Of a stretch of DNA of 64,000 nt, positions 1-12,110 are shown piece after piece; position 1 is the first letter of the stretch, and each line of letters begins with the position of its first letter. The DNA comes from Cinclus cinclus (Eukaryota; Chordata; Aves; Passeriformes; Cinclidae). The stretch covers positions 19,777,662-19,841,661 of the forward strand of contig NC_085050.1 in the NCBI RefSeq assembly GCF_963662255.1, written 5' to 3'. A program made the position numbers and the translations under genes. The notes below the pieces were generated by a model. It saw only the letters and a program-made list of their open reading frames with translations. It was not told the origin of the DNA and searched no databases.

Positions 1-1704
1 CAGTAATTCATTTAATTGGCCTCAACGATCAACTCTGGGGTTTCTCATCTCCAGTGAATTTGTTCTGCCCAGGAGCAGAGTTTGCAAGAGATATATCAAT
101 TCTGAACACTTGTCTTCAGTTCACTCCAGGTTCTCACATAATTACATGATTAGACATGCATTTCAGCAAAAGTAACCAAAAAAACCCATCATGAAGACAA
201 TTTAAAAAATATTACTTCTTTAAAGTTCCTAATGAATTTCTACCTATTTAGCAAGGCAAGTCTTTAAATTTATTTCACATCAGATTATTTTCCATCAGTT
301 AATGGCCACAGTTAAAATAATATAACCAGCTGCAATGTTGTAGTTAGCACTTTAAATTTCTATTTGAAAACAGTGGATATACAAAGTTAACAGCAATAGT
401 ATATGACAATATTGCTGAAAGTATAGATCAGTAGAACACAAGGTTCACACTGGGTTTTTGGTGGGTTTTCTTTCTAAGATGTTATTTAAAGCAGAGCAGG
501 ATGGGCAGTAGGAAACTTTCACAAAAGGGAGAAAAAGGAAGAAAATCATCCCTCTTTAAAGGTAGACCCAGAGAGGTTATAAAAGCACAGACAGATTGAT
601 ATTTCTTTCCATTATATTCTTACATGACCTCTTAGACAGGTCACAAAGTAAAAACGTTAATTACAGAACTCTGACCTGCATTTTATAGGAATGATTGATT
701 GAACTAGAATTTTTGTGAAAATACAAAGTCCAGGTGTTTTTATGAGGCAATTTTGAGACTGTTTAGGATAACAGTAAACATGGAGCTTAATACCCAGAGA
801 CAGAGACAGTAATCAGAGCTAAGAAAGCTGGCAGGAAGGTGAAAGGAATTTTTTTATTTGGGAGTCTGTTCTCAGGAAGGACTTTAAACTCTGACATCTG
901 TCAAACATACAACACAGCAAGATGTAAGCAATCAAGATTTCTGGTGTGTGTCAGGGTATCTTCCTGGTGCAAGTATCATGATGATGTACATGGGAATGGG
1001 TGTGTACTCTGAGTCAACTTTAATGCCTTCCTAAACATGTTTTTATATCCTGTACGGGTGCATGTTGGTTTGTTCTCTGTATGAAAATAAGTATGGGAAG
1101 CTCTCTTAAGTCTGAGAAAGAAAAGTATTTCTAAACTTATAACTTTTCAGTTTATACTTAAACACAATTTGTTTTATGATTGCTGTCAACAGGAACAGAA
1201 AACTCTCCAAGTGAGACCTTTTTTATTATGGATATTGGTCAATTGGTTTAAGAGTTGATGAACTAGAGCAAAACAATTATTAGATATCTGAGGACTTAAA
1301 AATGATATTTCTATGTATTGACTGTTACTTCAAATATAGACTTGATTCATTTATTCCTGGTTGAGCAATCTGGCAATGAACTAATCTGGAGCTGTACCTG
1401 AATTTTTTTAATACCTCTCAAAATAGAGGTTTCACAGCAATCTGCAGTGAACTGTCATTTCATTGCAGGAACAAGGCAGTAATCATTACTTTCCTCATCT
1501 AAGATGCTGCATTTCAGAGCTTCTGCACTTTAATTTATGCCTGAGAAGTCCTTTAGAGACAAGCAAAGGACTATCTAGAATGGATGAAACTAGAAAGGTC
1601 CTTCTAGAAAATCCAAACATATTTAACAGGCCGATTGATATCTGTATTTAATTTTTGAATCTGTGTATCAGGAGAATATTTTGGAAATTCTATTTCAAAC
1701 CTAG
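1..1704. other. AT-rich unique sequence, no gene seen
   Basis: Low-GC noncoding sequence with short A and T runs and no recognisable repeat family, RNA gene or credible coding frame. A frame at 1463-1651 begins just after an acceptor-like run ending in TTGCAG, but its residue content is ordinary for random translation and nothing supports an exon. Confidence 0.6.
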
Positions 1705-2085
1705 ATCAAGTATGGGTTACTTCCAGATCCAGTATGGGTCACTTCCAGGGGATGCAGTTCTTCAGGAATAAACTTCTTCAGTGTGCTGCCATGGGGTCAC
1801 AAGTCCTGTCATCAAACCTGCTCCAGCAAGGGCTTCTCTCTCCACTGGTCCTCTGAGGAGCCTGCTCCAGTGTGGTCTTCCATGGAGTCACAGCCTCTTT
1901 TGGGCATCCATCTGTACCAGTATGATACAAGTACTCCTCCACAAATTGCTGGTGGACAACTGCTCCACTGTGAACTTCCATGGGTTGCAGGGGAACCTCT
2001 GATACTTGAAGCGTCCCCATCCCTCTTAACTCACCTTGGTGTCTACAGAGCGGATGCGCATGTATGTTCTCAAACATCATATTTT
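1705..2085 (-). mobile_element. Endogenous-retrovirus LTR-type fragment, minus strand (family A, copy 1)
   Basis: GC-richer block made of diverged, roughly 50-60 bp related units. Each reads on the plus strand as a 'CTGCTCCAG' phrase followed by a 'CCATGGGGTCACA' or 'CCATGGAGTCACAG' phrase, and the block ends near a 'CTTGGTGTCTACAGAG' phrase. The same wording in the same order recurs at 7528-8490 in this window. I recognise it as a widespread bird repeat whose sense strand is the minus strand and which behaves as an endogenous-retrovirus LTR. This copy is a partial internal piece lacking both ends. The overlapping frames on both strands (for example 1778-2209 minus) arise from the repeat and are not a gene. 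The exact family name is not assigned. Confidence 0.65.
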
Positions 2086-4184
2086 TTTTTGACATCGTGA
2101 ATATTTGTGTAAAGACTGAAGAGAATGACAAACATAAGTTAGTAAATAATTGTATTTTTGCTTCAAAACTACCTCCAGCTGGTCTAAACAATTTAGCAAT
2201 ATGAGCCACACTTTTTTATATGCATCTGTTCTCCAGTCACACAATCCTGTTATTTCCAAGGTTTTCAAATAAAAATATTCAAAACACCAGGAAAATTACA
2301 CTATTTCTAACTTTAAAGTTAGAAGTCAAGGTAATTTTAAAGACTATAACAAGAATGATCTGCTCACAGAGAAAGAGAGGTGTAAGTCAGGTACTTTAAT
2401 CAGGCACAAAGATGGAACTGAGCAACAAAAGCCAAAGCTGACTCAAGGACCCCTTGTTCTGAAAGTTGTACTTTGGAAATGAGAGGTCACCAATTCAGGT
2501 CCTCAACAGTAAGTATTCTGTGGTAAAAAAGAACACTTTCATTTTCAAAATAATGGAAAATTTAAATTTTGGAAAGATATTCTTCTAGATAGCAGAAATA
2601 AGGATAAAAGCTTATGTGTGTACAAATTATCTTGATCAATCCAGCATGTGATCCTCCACTTTTCTCTAAAATAGGACTTCGGGTCAGAAAAAAAAGAAAT
2701 TCTTCTGAACTAGAAATGTCTAATAAAAATTCTTGTAAGATTTAGCAGGATGGTTTAATACACATTTATGTAAACAGCATGGTAAAACACAACCATTTGT
2801 TATATAAATAGTCAGCACATTTCTTCCCACTTTGATGTTTTTTCCCCAGCCTTTCCCCACCTTCTCTGCCTTAACATATAAATAATCTGTTTATATAAAT
2901 TAATCAAGCTGTATTCATACTTGAACATTGGTTTTAACTACCAGAAAGAAAATTATTTATAATAATAAAAGTTAAAACTAAAAAAGTCCCAACAAGTTTA
3001 TTGTTCATGTAGTCTACTATAGCTGCTACAGAAGGTTTGCTTCAACTGTTTTAGCTGTCTTAGTCATTGTAATTTAATTTAATTTAAGGGAAAAAACCCT
3101 AAAACTCAAGTTCTTACAGTTTCCCAAATGAATCTACTGGGTAGTGTAACGGACTTCACTAGAAAATGTTTTTCAATACCAAAATTTCATGCTTGGATTC
3201 ATCCCACTATTCTTAGAGTTTCCACTTATTTCTCAGAAACAGCAATTTATTGAAGAGGAGAAATGTGATATTGACACTATTGAAATACATACAAGTTGTG
3301 ATGATTTTGTCTTAACAGTCACTTATTTGTTATTCCATTAATCATTGCACTGATAATGAAGACAGTAAAACACAGGAGGAAGATTTCAATTATGTCTACG
3401 ATGATACACACTTTTTATGCAGATGCATTTTATGTTTTGTTTTGCTTTATAAAATTTGTATAGTTTTGATATGCTGAAGTCTATTTGGAGTGTGTAACAT
3501 ATTTGATTTCTCACTGCCTGTTGGTTCCATAATGTTAAAAAAAAAAATTGGAGCTCTAGAACTGACAGGGGAAAAATGTGCTCTTAATTTTGGACCACTC
3601 AAGTGAATCATTAATGTCCCAGACTAATAATTATAACACTCTTTTGTGAATGCAAGCAGCTGAATTCTACCCCTCTTGCATGTATAATTTAGGAGTTTTA
3701 GTTAGTGAATTTGCAAAGTGCACTGAAAGACATGGAAACAAATATGTAAATACTGTGTTCCCTTTTTCATCCCCTGTAACCTGTAAATTTGTATTATTTG
3801 AACCTATAACTTGTCCTGACTAGAGCAGTCCTACACATTATAAAGGAAAAATAGAGGTTGACCTCTCCTTTCATTGTGCCCCCAGTAAAATTCCATTATG
3901 TTTCACTTTTCAGGTATCATACAGCAAAGGACAAGTGGTCTGGGTGAAAATGACTAAATCTAGTTATTCCACTTTCTTAGCACAAATTATTCCTTTGGCC
4001 CTACTTTCAGGAGAGAACTGAGAGACCTGAAATCTCCATTGACATTGACAAGGTGAAGCCCTGGTTCAGGTGGCTTCTGGTATAGAAACCTCTCTAAACT
4101 TAGGTCTTTAAATGATCTGTATTCAGACTGGGGGGAAAAAGAATCTATCTGTAGCCTGATGACAGGGATATTCTTCCAGAGTGG
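2086..4184. other. AT-rich unique sequence, no gene seen
   Basis: Noncoding AT-rich DNA. Short TTTAA-repeat clusters occur near 3070-3090. I see no repeat family or coding frame I can support. Confidence 0.6.
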
Positions 4185-4201
4185 AAAAAAAAAAAAAAAA
4201 A
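4185..4201 (+). repeat. Poly(A) run of 17
   Basis: An uninterrupted run of 17 A. No element body recognisable as a LINE, SINE or processed gene copy sits immediately upstream, so it is treated as simple sequence rather than a retroposon tail. Confidence 0.9.
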
Positions 4202-7200
4202 GAAATAATCTACTTGAATCTTGTGAAGTAAGCTTCCTTGCTTTTGGGAAAATGTTTCAACCAGAATTTTGTTTTTCGCTTCATTGAACAAAAGTATTTG
4301 GAGTTGCTAAACAATTTTCACAGATTAAAACAAGTATAGTGCAATTCAATTATTTCAATGCAAGGTATTTTCCATGTATACCAGAAAAATAGACAATTTT
4401 GCCGAAGGTTAGATGTGTTTCTGACAATGTGTAGGCATCCAGATTTCGGTGAGTAGTTCATATTGGAGCCAATCATTCATTTTAGAATGTTCCAGTTCAA
4501 GTATTTCTGAAAAATAAGTTATTTAGCGGTATTTTAACGAGATCTACGTGCCCTGACCTGCCTAAATGCCTAAATAGGGAACTTGGATAAGTCTAAAGTC
4601 ATTTATACAGTTTTAAGCATTGTTAAACATTTAAAAATGTTTAAAACATTTGTTTAAAATGTTTAAAACCTGCCTTAAAACATTTCCACATAAGGGTTCC
4701 ATAAGCTCAAACAAGCCCATCTTTGAGAATGCAGTATAATGCATAGGACATAAGGAAGTGGCACTCTATTTCCACAGTCAAACAGCTCATTCATTGCATA
4801 CTGAGACTGGGAAGGGAAAAGGAATTTTTGCCAGGATATTTGACATTTCTTTAACATTTTACTTATAAAAAAGCATTTGATACATTGTTTCACTCTAGGC
4901 CTGATCATCCTCCCAGTGAAATAGTGTAAAATTTTTATTGACTTCACTTGTTTTACATAAAAAAAAGGGAAATATTACTGAACTCTGAAGAATCCTAAGA
5001 GATTTATTTTTGGGGGGATAGTGATTATATGTGCTATTTTTATATTTTAAAACATGAATTACAGTTATTTTCCGATTTTGAATTTGATAGTGACAAGAAT
5101 CAGTTTATTTTTAATTGCAGGAAATTTAAATAAAAATCAACAAATTAAATGAGGATGGCCATGTTTAAGACACATTGTTAAGGTAAGAGATATCATGAAG
5201 TTGTCAAAACTTAATTAATATACAATTAATGTACAACTCTGCCAAAACCACAGCCTCCTCTTGTTCTATGATCACTTCAAATGGATCCTTTGAACCTTTT
5301 CTAATATACCATCACTGTCAGAATAGAAACTATATAGACTATATAGACATAGTTATATTTTTGGAAATAATTTTCTGTGTTCTTCTTAAGTTGTGTGAAA
5401 AGAAAAAAAAAGAAAAAATCATCAAAGATCAGCAAGAGTCATCTGCAAGAGTACAGAAATTAATCTAAAATTCTGATAACCACTTGTGACCCAAAGAAAG
5501 TGATATACAATGATGAGATGATAAAAGTGACAATACATGCAAAATAGGGTTGAGATTTGTTGCTGGAGCCTTAGTTCCCACTTCTGCTATTGAGTGTGCT
5601 TGACACTTTTCATGTGCATCATTTTGCAAACATGAGATGGACTTAAGATTGCATCTTTAAAATAGGAATAACTAAATGAGATGTACTAGAGGACCTGACT
5701 TATCAAAATTAGTTTTAGAATTTGTGTTCCTTGTGATAACTGAGTCCCACCAGGATAAATGGCATTTGCTCTCTTCAAAAATGTATTATGAACATATAAC
5801 TAGTGTTCACAGCTAGCATTTGAACAGAAAATACTATTGAAGATATTGCAAGGAGTAGAAATACTACTTGGAAATTCTTGACTTGCCTCTCAGTTATTTC
5901 TTTAGGTTTTGCATAATCCTGAGTGAGCTACAGCCTGAATTTGCCATATTCTGTATTATCCCACTGGTCCTTTTTAATTTTGACAGGTAAAACCACAGAT
6001 TATAAAGGTTGTGTTAGAGGTTAAATCATGTCTGCCTAAAGTCAACACGAGGAAACAAATATCTTCACATCCCACAGAGACTGATTTTAGTGGTTATACA
6101 ATAAAAATAAACCTTTTCCTGGAGTTTTTTCTTTAGTGTGTTTATGAAGTTTCTATCTGCATTAGCAATAAAATATTAATTTCATCATAACATAACAGAC
6201 TGGGAAAATGACAGTCACCTGAGAAATTTTATTAATTTAAATCAGTAATTCTTTGGAAATTATTATATTTCTCTGAGGTTTTATAAATTTATCGTTTATG
6301 TATTGACTTCAAACACTGTTTTTATTATATTATTTTGATTCTATTAAATAGTGTTAATTTCTTCCAGTAAAATTCTTTTAAAAGGAATTATTTTCCATTT
6401 AGAGTGGTATATTTTGGTTCTCAGCTCATTCTACAGCTTTCCATAATATTACTGCTTCCTATTCCTTCAGGATAAGTATTATGCAAACAAAATAGCATTA
6501 TTCTTCAATTAGAAAAAGCCTGTTCTTATTTACATCCCAAATATTTCAAGACAGTAAAATCACTTTAGCAGTGCAATGTTCTGCTTAAACAAAATGTCTG
6601 GTTGTTTAGATCTCCACAAATTTTTTGTGATTTATATATGTAGTTTTAATACTTTCAAATATTCTTAGCAGCTTGAAATTTTCATCCCATGATTTTCAGG
6701 TGAGGGTCAAAGGTAACTTGCTTAAAGATAACTTCATTAAAAAACAAAACAAAACAAAGAACCTGTCACATTCTATTAATTTAGGAGGCTAACATGGACA
6801 AAAAGAAAACACTTGTCAACACACCATGAGAACACTGGACTCTGACACATCTAAAGAGTGTATGACACATTTGCCTTCAGGTTTAACTTTCCTGTAAGTA
6901 ACTTCTCTCTACAGTTACACTCCTGGTTGTCTTCTGAAAAACCATCATCAAAAACATCCATGGGAATTCATAAGTTTATTTTGACATTAAATTTAAATTC
7001 CCCCTGTGTTTCAGCTTACTTGATAAGCTTTGTTCAAGCACATCTATTTTCTTTGGCAAAAACAAATTTCAGTACAATGTCTACTAGCCTGTTTTTTTTT
7101 CTTCAATAAAACATATTTATTGAATACAATTTATTCTAATATACTGGATAATAAAATTTGAAAGAAAATACAATAACATGTGGGGCAAAGCCAGTTCTAT

Positions 7201-7435
7201 TTGAGTCATTGTTAGCCATATCTCAATAAAAATGGAGCCATAGCTTTTCTCTTTGGATGTTAAAAAATTACTTCAAGTTGTGACACCTATGAACAAAAAT
7301 TTCTGGTTATGTCAGCTCCTCTATACACAGTACACAAGGTACTGAAGCAAAAGAAAAGCAATGGTTATTCAAGTGCACTCACCTCTTTTTTTCAGTGTCT
7401 GCCTTCAACTTGTTCTCTGTCAGTTCTCAGCCACA
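4202..7435. other. AT-rich unique sequence with small simple repeats, no gene seen
   Basis: Mostly featureless AT-rich DNA. It holds a palindromic AT block at 4620-4670 and a 9-bp unit TATATAGAC repeated twice at 5331-5348. Reading frames at 4675-4947 and 5229-5468 are rich in F, I, K and Y with long homopolymer-coded runs and show no domain, so they are taken as chance. Confidence 0.6.
4620..4670. repeat. AT-rich palindrome and direct repeat
   Basis: The segment holds the inverted sequence AAACATTTAAAAATGTTT, followed by two direct copies of AATGTTTAAAAC separated by 7 bp. It can fold into a short hairpin. No known element carries it. Confidence 0.7.
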
Positions 7436-7525
7436 GAACTATAGAATCATATAGATTGGAAAATATCTTCAAGATCATGAAGTCCAGTGGTAAACTGTAA
7501 ATCGCTACCATGCTGTCAGTCTTTC
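7436..7525 (-). mobile_element. CR1 LINE 3' tail, minus strand
   Basis: On the plus strand this starts with an 'ATAGAATCATATAGATTGG' phrase, then 'TCTTCAAGATCATGAAGTCCA'-like wording. That is the reverse complement of the CR1 3' terminus, with its ATTCTATG-type repeats and the preceding segment of its 3' UTR. Only the last 70-90 bases of the element remain. It directly abuts the LTR-type repeat that follows, which may have inserted into or beside it. Confidence 0.65.
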
Positions 7526-7527
7526 TG

Positions 7528-8490
7528 TGTTTCTATGGTGGGCTGACCATGGCTGGATGCCAGATGTCCACCAAAGCTGCAACTCCTCAACAGGACAGGG
7601 AAGAAAAAATGTAATGAAAAGCTCATGGGTCCAGATAAGGACAAGGGGAAATTCCTCACCATTTCCCATCACAGATGGAACTTAGGGAAATTAACTGAAT
7701 GTATTAGCAATTAAATCATAGTAAGATAAGGAGAAATAAAACACCTTTGACCCTGCTTATTTCCAGGGTTAACTTCACTCTCTACCTCCTACCTCCAGCA
7801 GCACAGCAGAACAGGGACTGCAGACATTTCATCACACGTTGTGCTTGACTCTGCTTCCTCCTAATGGGAAGGACTACTCACGCTCTTTCTCTGCTCCAGC
7901 ATGTGGTCTCTCCCACAGGGGAGAGTCCCCATGAACTCCAACGTGAGTCCTTCCCACGGGCTACAGTTCAAGAATTGCTTCAGCCTGAGCGCCTTTCCCA
8001 GAGTGCAGTCCTTCAGGAGCAGGCTGCTCTGGCATGGGTTCCCCGTGGGGTCACATGCCCTGACATTAAACCTGCTCCAGCGTGGGCTCTTCTCTCCACA
8101 GGGGACACAGGTTCTGTCAGAAATCTGCTCCAGTGCAGACTTCCCAAGGGTCGCAGCTTACTCCAGCTCCTGCTCTGACGTGGGGTCCTCCATGGTCTGT
8201 AGGTGGATCTCCTCTCCTCCATGGAGCTCTATAGGTTTCAGGGGAACAGCCTGCTTCAACACAGTCTTCACCATAGCTCTGGGGAATCTGCTTTGGCACC
8301 TGGAGCACCTTCTTTCCCTTCTGCACAGGCCTTGGTGTTCATAGAGTTGCTCTCCTTACCTACTCTTACTCTTTTCTGGCTGCTCCTGCACAGTTACTTT
8401 TACTCTTAAATTTGTTGCTCCAGAGACAGTAACACTGTCACTGATGGGCTCTCTCTTGGCCAGTTGTGGATCTGTCTTGGAGCTGGCCTG
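7528..8490 (-). mobile_element. Endogenous-retrovirus LTR, minus strand, nearly full length (family A, copy 2)
   Basis: About 960 bp matching a common bird LTR in the reverse direction. In plus-strand order I see 'GGGCTGACCATGGCTGG', 'AATGAAAAGCTCATGGGTCC', 'TTCATCACACGTTGTG', several diverged units with CTGCTCCAG and CCACAGGGG or CCACGGG phrases, 'CTTGGTGTTC', and 'CTGATGGGCTCTCTCTTGGCC' followed by 'GGATCTGTCTTGGAGC'. The distal part, which would be the sense-strand start of the LTR, is missing, so the copy is truncated at about 8490. No retroviral interior lies on either side. Several frames of 60-147 codons on both strands come only from this GC-rich repeat. The broad class is fairly sure; the family name is not assigned. 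Confidence 0.72.
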
Positions 8491-8556
8491 TCTAGACTTT
8501 CACATAAATATTGTTACCATTGAGAACAGCCTCAGAAACCTTTCTTCTTACAGTTC

Positions 8557-8574
8557 TTTTTTTTTTTTTTTTTT
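8557..8574. repeat. Poly(T) run of 18
   Basis: An uninterrupted run of 18 T, about 65 bases past the broken end of the LTR-type element. Simple sequence. Confidence 0.9.
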
Positions 8575-10679
8575 GCACGATTATATGGGACCATAATTAA
8601 TCTCTCTTCTTCAGAAAAATTCAGAGACAAATTATGTTCACGAGTACCAGTTCATATTTTTGTTATTTCAAGGTAGCCTGACATGCTAAAGAGTCAGAAA
8701 TTGTTTCTAAAATATAATAATAACCCATTTAAAACTTCTGCCCTCTTGAGCAGTAAGCCTCAGAAGCCAAGAGGACAGTATATTCACTGGAAACTTGACA
8801 TTCACCAGGGTTTGATTCTGTTTATTTTTTTTTTAATTACAACCAAGCATGATACATCACATTACCTGAAAAAAAGATATATGTAAATGAAGAATGCCAT
8901 GTAATTAAAATATTTTACTTGGGAACTGCTAAATATTTTCTTAGAATTCTTTTTTAAAACCCTACTTTAAAATGGTAAATTAATTTTAAAGTAAATGTAA
9001 TAATCTTGAAGCAATTTTAAAAATTCAAGTGACACAATAAACAAAACACTCTGTTCCATACTAAACAAAGGTTTTATCCCCACCTAATTAAGAAAAATTT
9101 GAACAGTTTTAATTCAAGCGAGCTCCTCTCAATATTTTCGTTTTTTTGGTTTTAGGGAACCTAAAAATTCTTCATTTCTGTCTAATAACATTTGGTTCCA
9201 CTGGAAGACAACAGAAGAAAATATGATAGACAAAAATACCTGTGAGGATGCCTTATTTCAAGACATGAGGAAGTAGATACTAAAAAAACTGTCCACAAAT
9301 ATGAAAATTGTATAAAATTCACCTTCTCTGCTCTCAAAATAAAGAAAAAAAAGAATAAATTTTAGAGCAAATCTGCAAAAGTTTTTACTAATTCACTCTC
9401 TACATGCACATGATTAATGGCTGCAATGAACAGGTTGGGAATTACAGTGTTCTGTAATGGAGATGAGTGGACACGTGCTCTGCACACTTATGAAATAATG
9501 TGTGTTTTGCTGGGTAAGGGTTGAGATTGAATGCTCTACATAAAGCTGAGAGGAATAAAAAATCGATCTGGTTAATTAATTAATTATTACCCAGGGAACT
9601 ACCTAAATAAAACAATATCAGTCAATTCAAAATCATTCTTAATAAACTAATGTTTTAGTCCAGATTATGTCAAAACCTTGTTTGAATGGTATGCATAAAA
9701 AATTACCTAATACTCATTTATATCATAAGTACGGTGAAGAGTTTCTGTAACAGTATATGTAACTGGACAGCTGTGCATAAATACAAACATATATTTATGT
9801 CTTTTAACTTAATTCTACTTGGAGTGTAATGTGATACTGTTTGCATCACACTGTAAGCAGTAAAACTGTCTTTTAAGAATTCATTCCCATAAAATGCCAC
9901 TTGCAACAGATGGAGGTAAAAATAATCCATTAAATAAGGAAAAAATATTTACAGCTCTCAGCATATCATGAGCATCCATTAAAATTCAGCCTGCAGCAGG
10001 ACTAGAATACATTCTTACTGATGTGATATTTCACTTTTTGAAGAAAGCATGTCTTCTCTGTTGTTACTCTTGTCATTTGGCATATGATGTCAATTTGTTC
10101 CAACAATAATAAAAATTACTATTTTTATGTCATTTCAGCTGAATACAGATTCTTAATAAGTTCATAAAGCCACAGTAAAGATTTGGTAAATTCTGTAGTC
10201 TACCTTTTATAAATACTAAATATTTTTTTTCTAAAATTTGTGGTTCTATAATTAATATAGGATATTTTGCACAGATCTTTGAAGGACTGAATTTTAAAGG
10301 TAGCAAGAAAAAAAAAGTCTATATTTTCACTAGCAATCTATTTCAATTATTTAGGGGGACAGTCCAGACTTTAACTTATTTTATATTCATCAGGGTTGAC
10401 TATCTGAACAATAAACTATGTTTCAGCAGCTAAATTATATATTTTGGAGTAGAATTAATTTAAATGTTTGTGATTGACTCATGAAACAGAAAAGGTTCCT
10501 GGAAACAATCAGTATGGTTCAAATAGGGATGAGCTATCAGTCTAAACAGCTTTTCTGATCAAATGTCCTGATCTTCACATGAAGAGAAAGCAATCAAAGG
10601 ATCTCCCAATACCTCTGAGAGTATATTAAGAATATGGATTCAGACTTCCCACAGTAGTGCATGATAGGAGAATTGGTAG
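8575..10679. other. AT-rich unique sequence, no gene seen
   Basis: AT-rich noncoding DNA. A run of TTAA/AATT steps sits near 9572-9590. The segment at about 9410-9560 is compositionally richer but matches no family I recognise. No supported coding region. Confidence 0.6.
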
Positions 10680-10921
10680 CAGCAGGAATTAATTGAGATG
10701 GTAGAAGCTCTATCTGAAGCTAAGGAAAACTTTTCACCATTAAGAACTGGAAGAGGTTGTCCAAAGACATAATGAACTGTCTTTGAAGGTTTTCAAGATC
10801 CGACTGTACCAAGTGCTGAGAGACGCAGTCCATTATCATAGATAAGCCTGATTTCAGCAGGAAGTTCAATCAACAACCTCCTCAGGTCCCTACCAATCTT
10901 AAAATTTCTCTGATTCTAATT
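10680..10921 (+). mobile_element. Old CR1 LINE 3' end, plus strand
   Basis: From about 10735 the wording follows the CR1 3' terminus: an 'AACTGGAAGAGGTTGTCC' phrase (the C-terminal W-x-x-L-P-type region), 'GAAGGTTTTCAAGATCCGACTG', a divergent 3' UTR, then 'CTCAGGTCCCTACCAATCTT' and a terminal 'CTCTGATTCTAAT'. It is well diverged from the younger copies at 20573 and 24570, so it probably belongs to an older subfamily. Its reading frame is broken. Confidence 0.7.
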
Positions 10922-11629
10922 AGGGATAAACAGGAGATAGACCTGAAAAGTACATCCTGATCTGAACTAAAGTACTAATATAGACGCATCCCATAGACAT
11001 ATATTGTATACTGAATTAGTGTTGATAGAGGAAATAAAGGAAATAATGCATCATAAACTCAAGTTCTTTGAAATTGTCAAAAAGCATTCAGATGAAGATG
11101 ATAATGTTGCAATTGCACTCATTAATTTAAAAAAGAAATTTGGACACTGACCACCAAACCTTGATAGAAACAAATGAAAAAAGAGGCATGATCTCTTCAT
11201 GGTTAATATATTTTGAAGGTAAGAAACAAAGATAGAAATAAACAATTAATTTTTAATGGAAGAAGATTAAGAGCATGCAGCTGTGCTAAGGACCCTAATG
11301 TATGGGTTTTATGATCTCACAAAAGAAATGGGAAAATAATTAACAATATTCAATGCTCCTATCAAATTATTCAAGTTAATCAGTGTAATGCTGGCTTTAA
11401 AGTATAATTGGATAATGGAATAACAGGGGAAATTCAGTATTAATAAAAACAACATGAGTATTTAGAAAAGCAGTTCTAGTTATGCATATATAACAGTAAG
11501 TCTTAGTCATTAAAAGCCAGGAAACAAACCTTAGAAAGACTTTTGAACATGTTCTAAAATTGCCGGTGACAGCTGGAAGTGGTACTAGAATGTTAGGAAG
11601 CAAACCCAATATAATTATATCATTATGTT
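10922..11629. other. AT-rich spacer between CR1 remnants
   Basis: No gene seen. Parts could be very old CR1 sequence belonging to the element that is recognisable from 11630, but I cannot demonstrate that by eye. Confidence 0.45.
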
Positions 11630-12110
11630 AATCTTTGATGCACCTGGATCTTCAATATTGTGATCAAGTCTAGTCTCCCTGTTTTCAAATGAACTAAAAA
11701 GATACAGAACACATTGTCAAAATTGCCACTGAAGTGGAAATCAATTTCTGAGATTTCCTGAAATAAGAATGGAAAAAAGAAGTAATGACATATTAGGGGA
11801 TAGTAAATAGGTCATGCAAGACTATCAGGAACAGATAGAGTGGAAATAAGCTTTAATAAAAGTCTATAAATGTCATGTGTGGTATAAAACGGCTGAATAG
11901 CAAAAGTCCACCTGTTACACATCTTAAGAAGTAGACAGCAATCAATGTAATAATAAAGCAGTTGAAATGAAGCAATAAGAAATACTTTTTCACCTGCTAA
12001 AAAAACTGCATCACAGAGTTTAGAATACAGTAGGGGCCTCCAGTATAAACATGTTCAAGGGCAATTAAACACTTTTGTGTAGCAGAGTTTTATCAAGACC
12101 TATAAAATCA
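11630..12110 (+). mobile_element. Very old CR1-like LINE fragment, plus strand
   Basis: The order of phrases follows the 3' half of an ancient CR1 or L3-type LINE. A 'TATTGTGATCAAGTCTAGTCTCCC' region corresponds to the conserved 'Y-C-x-Q-x-W-x-P' part of the reverse-transcriptase C-terminus. It is followed by 'AAAAGATACAGAACA', then 'AATAAAAGTCTATAAATGTCATG' and 'AGAAATACTTTTTCACC'. Every codon stretch is interrupted. The match is in order and spacing rather than close identity, so the boundaries are approximate. Confidence 0.5.

Noticed and set aside
1778..2209. 143-codon minus-strand frame
   Set aside because: Its C-terminal half is family A LTR sequence and the rest is AT-rich flank.
4185..4201. 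Poly(A) run as a possible processed-pseudogene or LINE tail
   Set aside because: No recognisable gene-like or LINE body precedes it and no target-site duplication was seen.
7864..8344. Overlapping frames of 104 and 147 codons on the plus strand
   Set aside because: They are the antisense of a family A LTR; internal units repeat and no protein motif is present.
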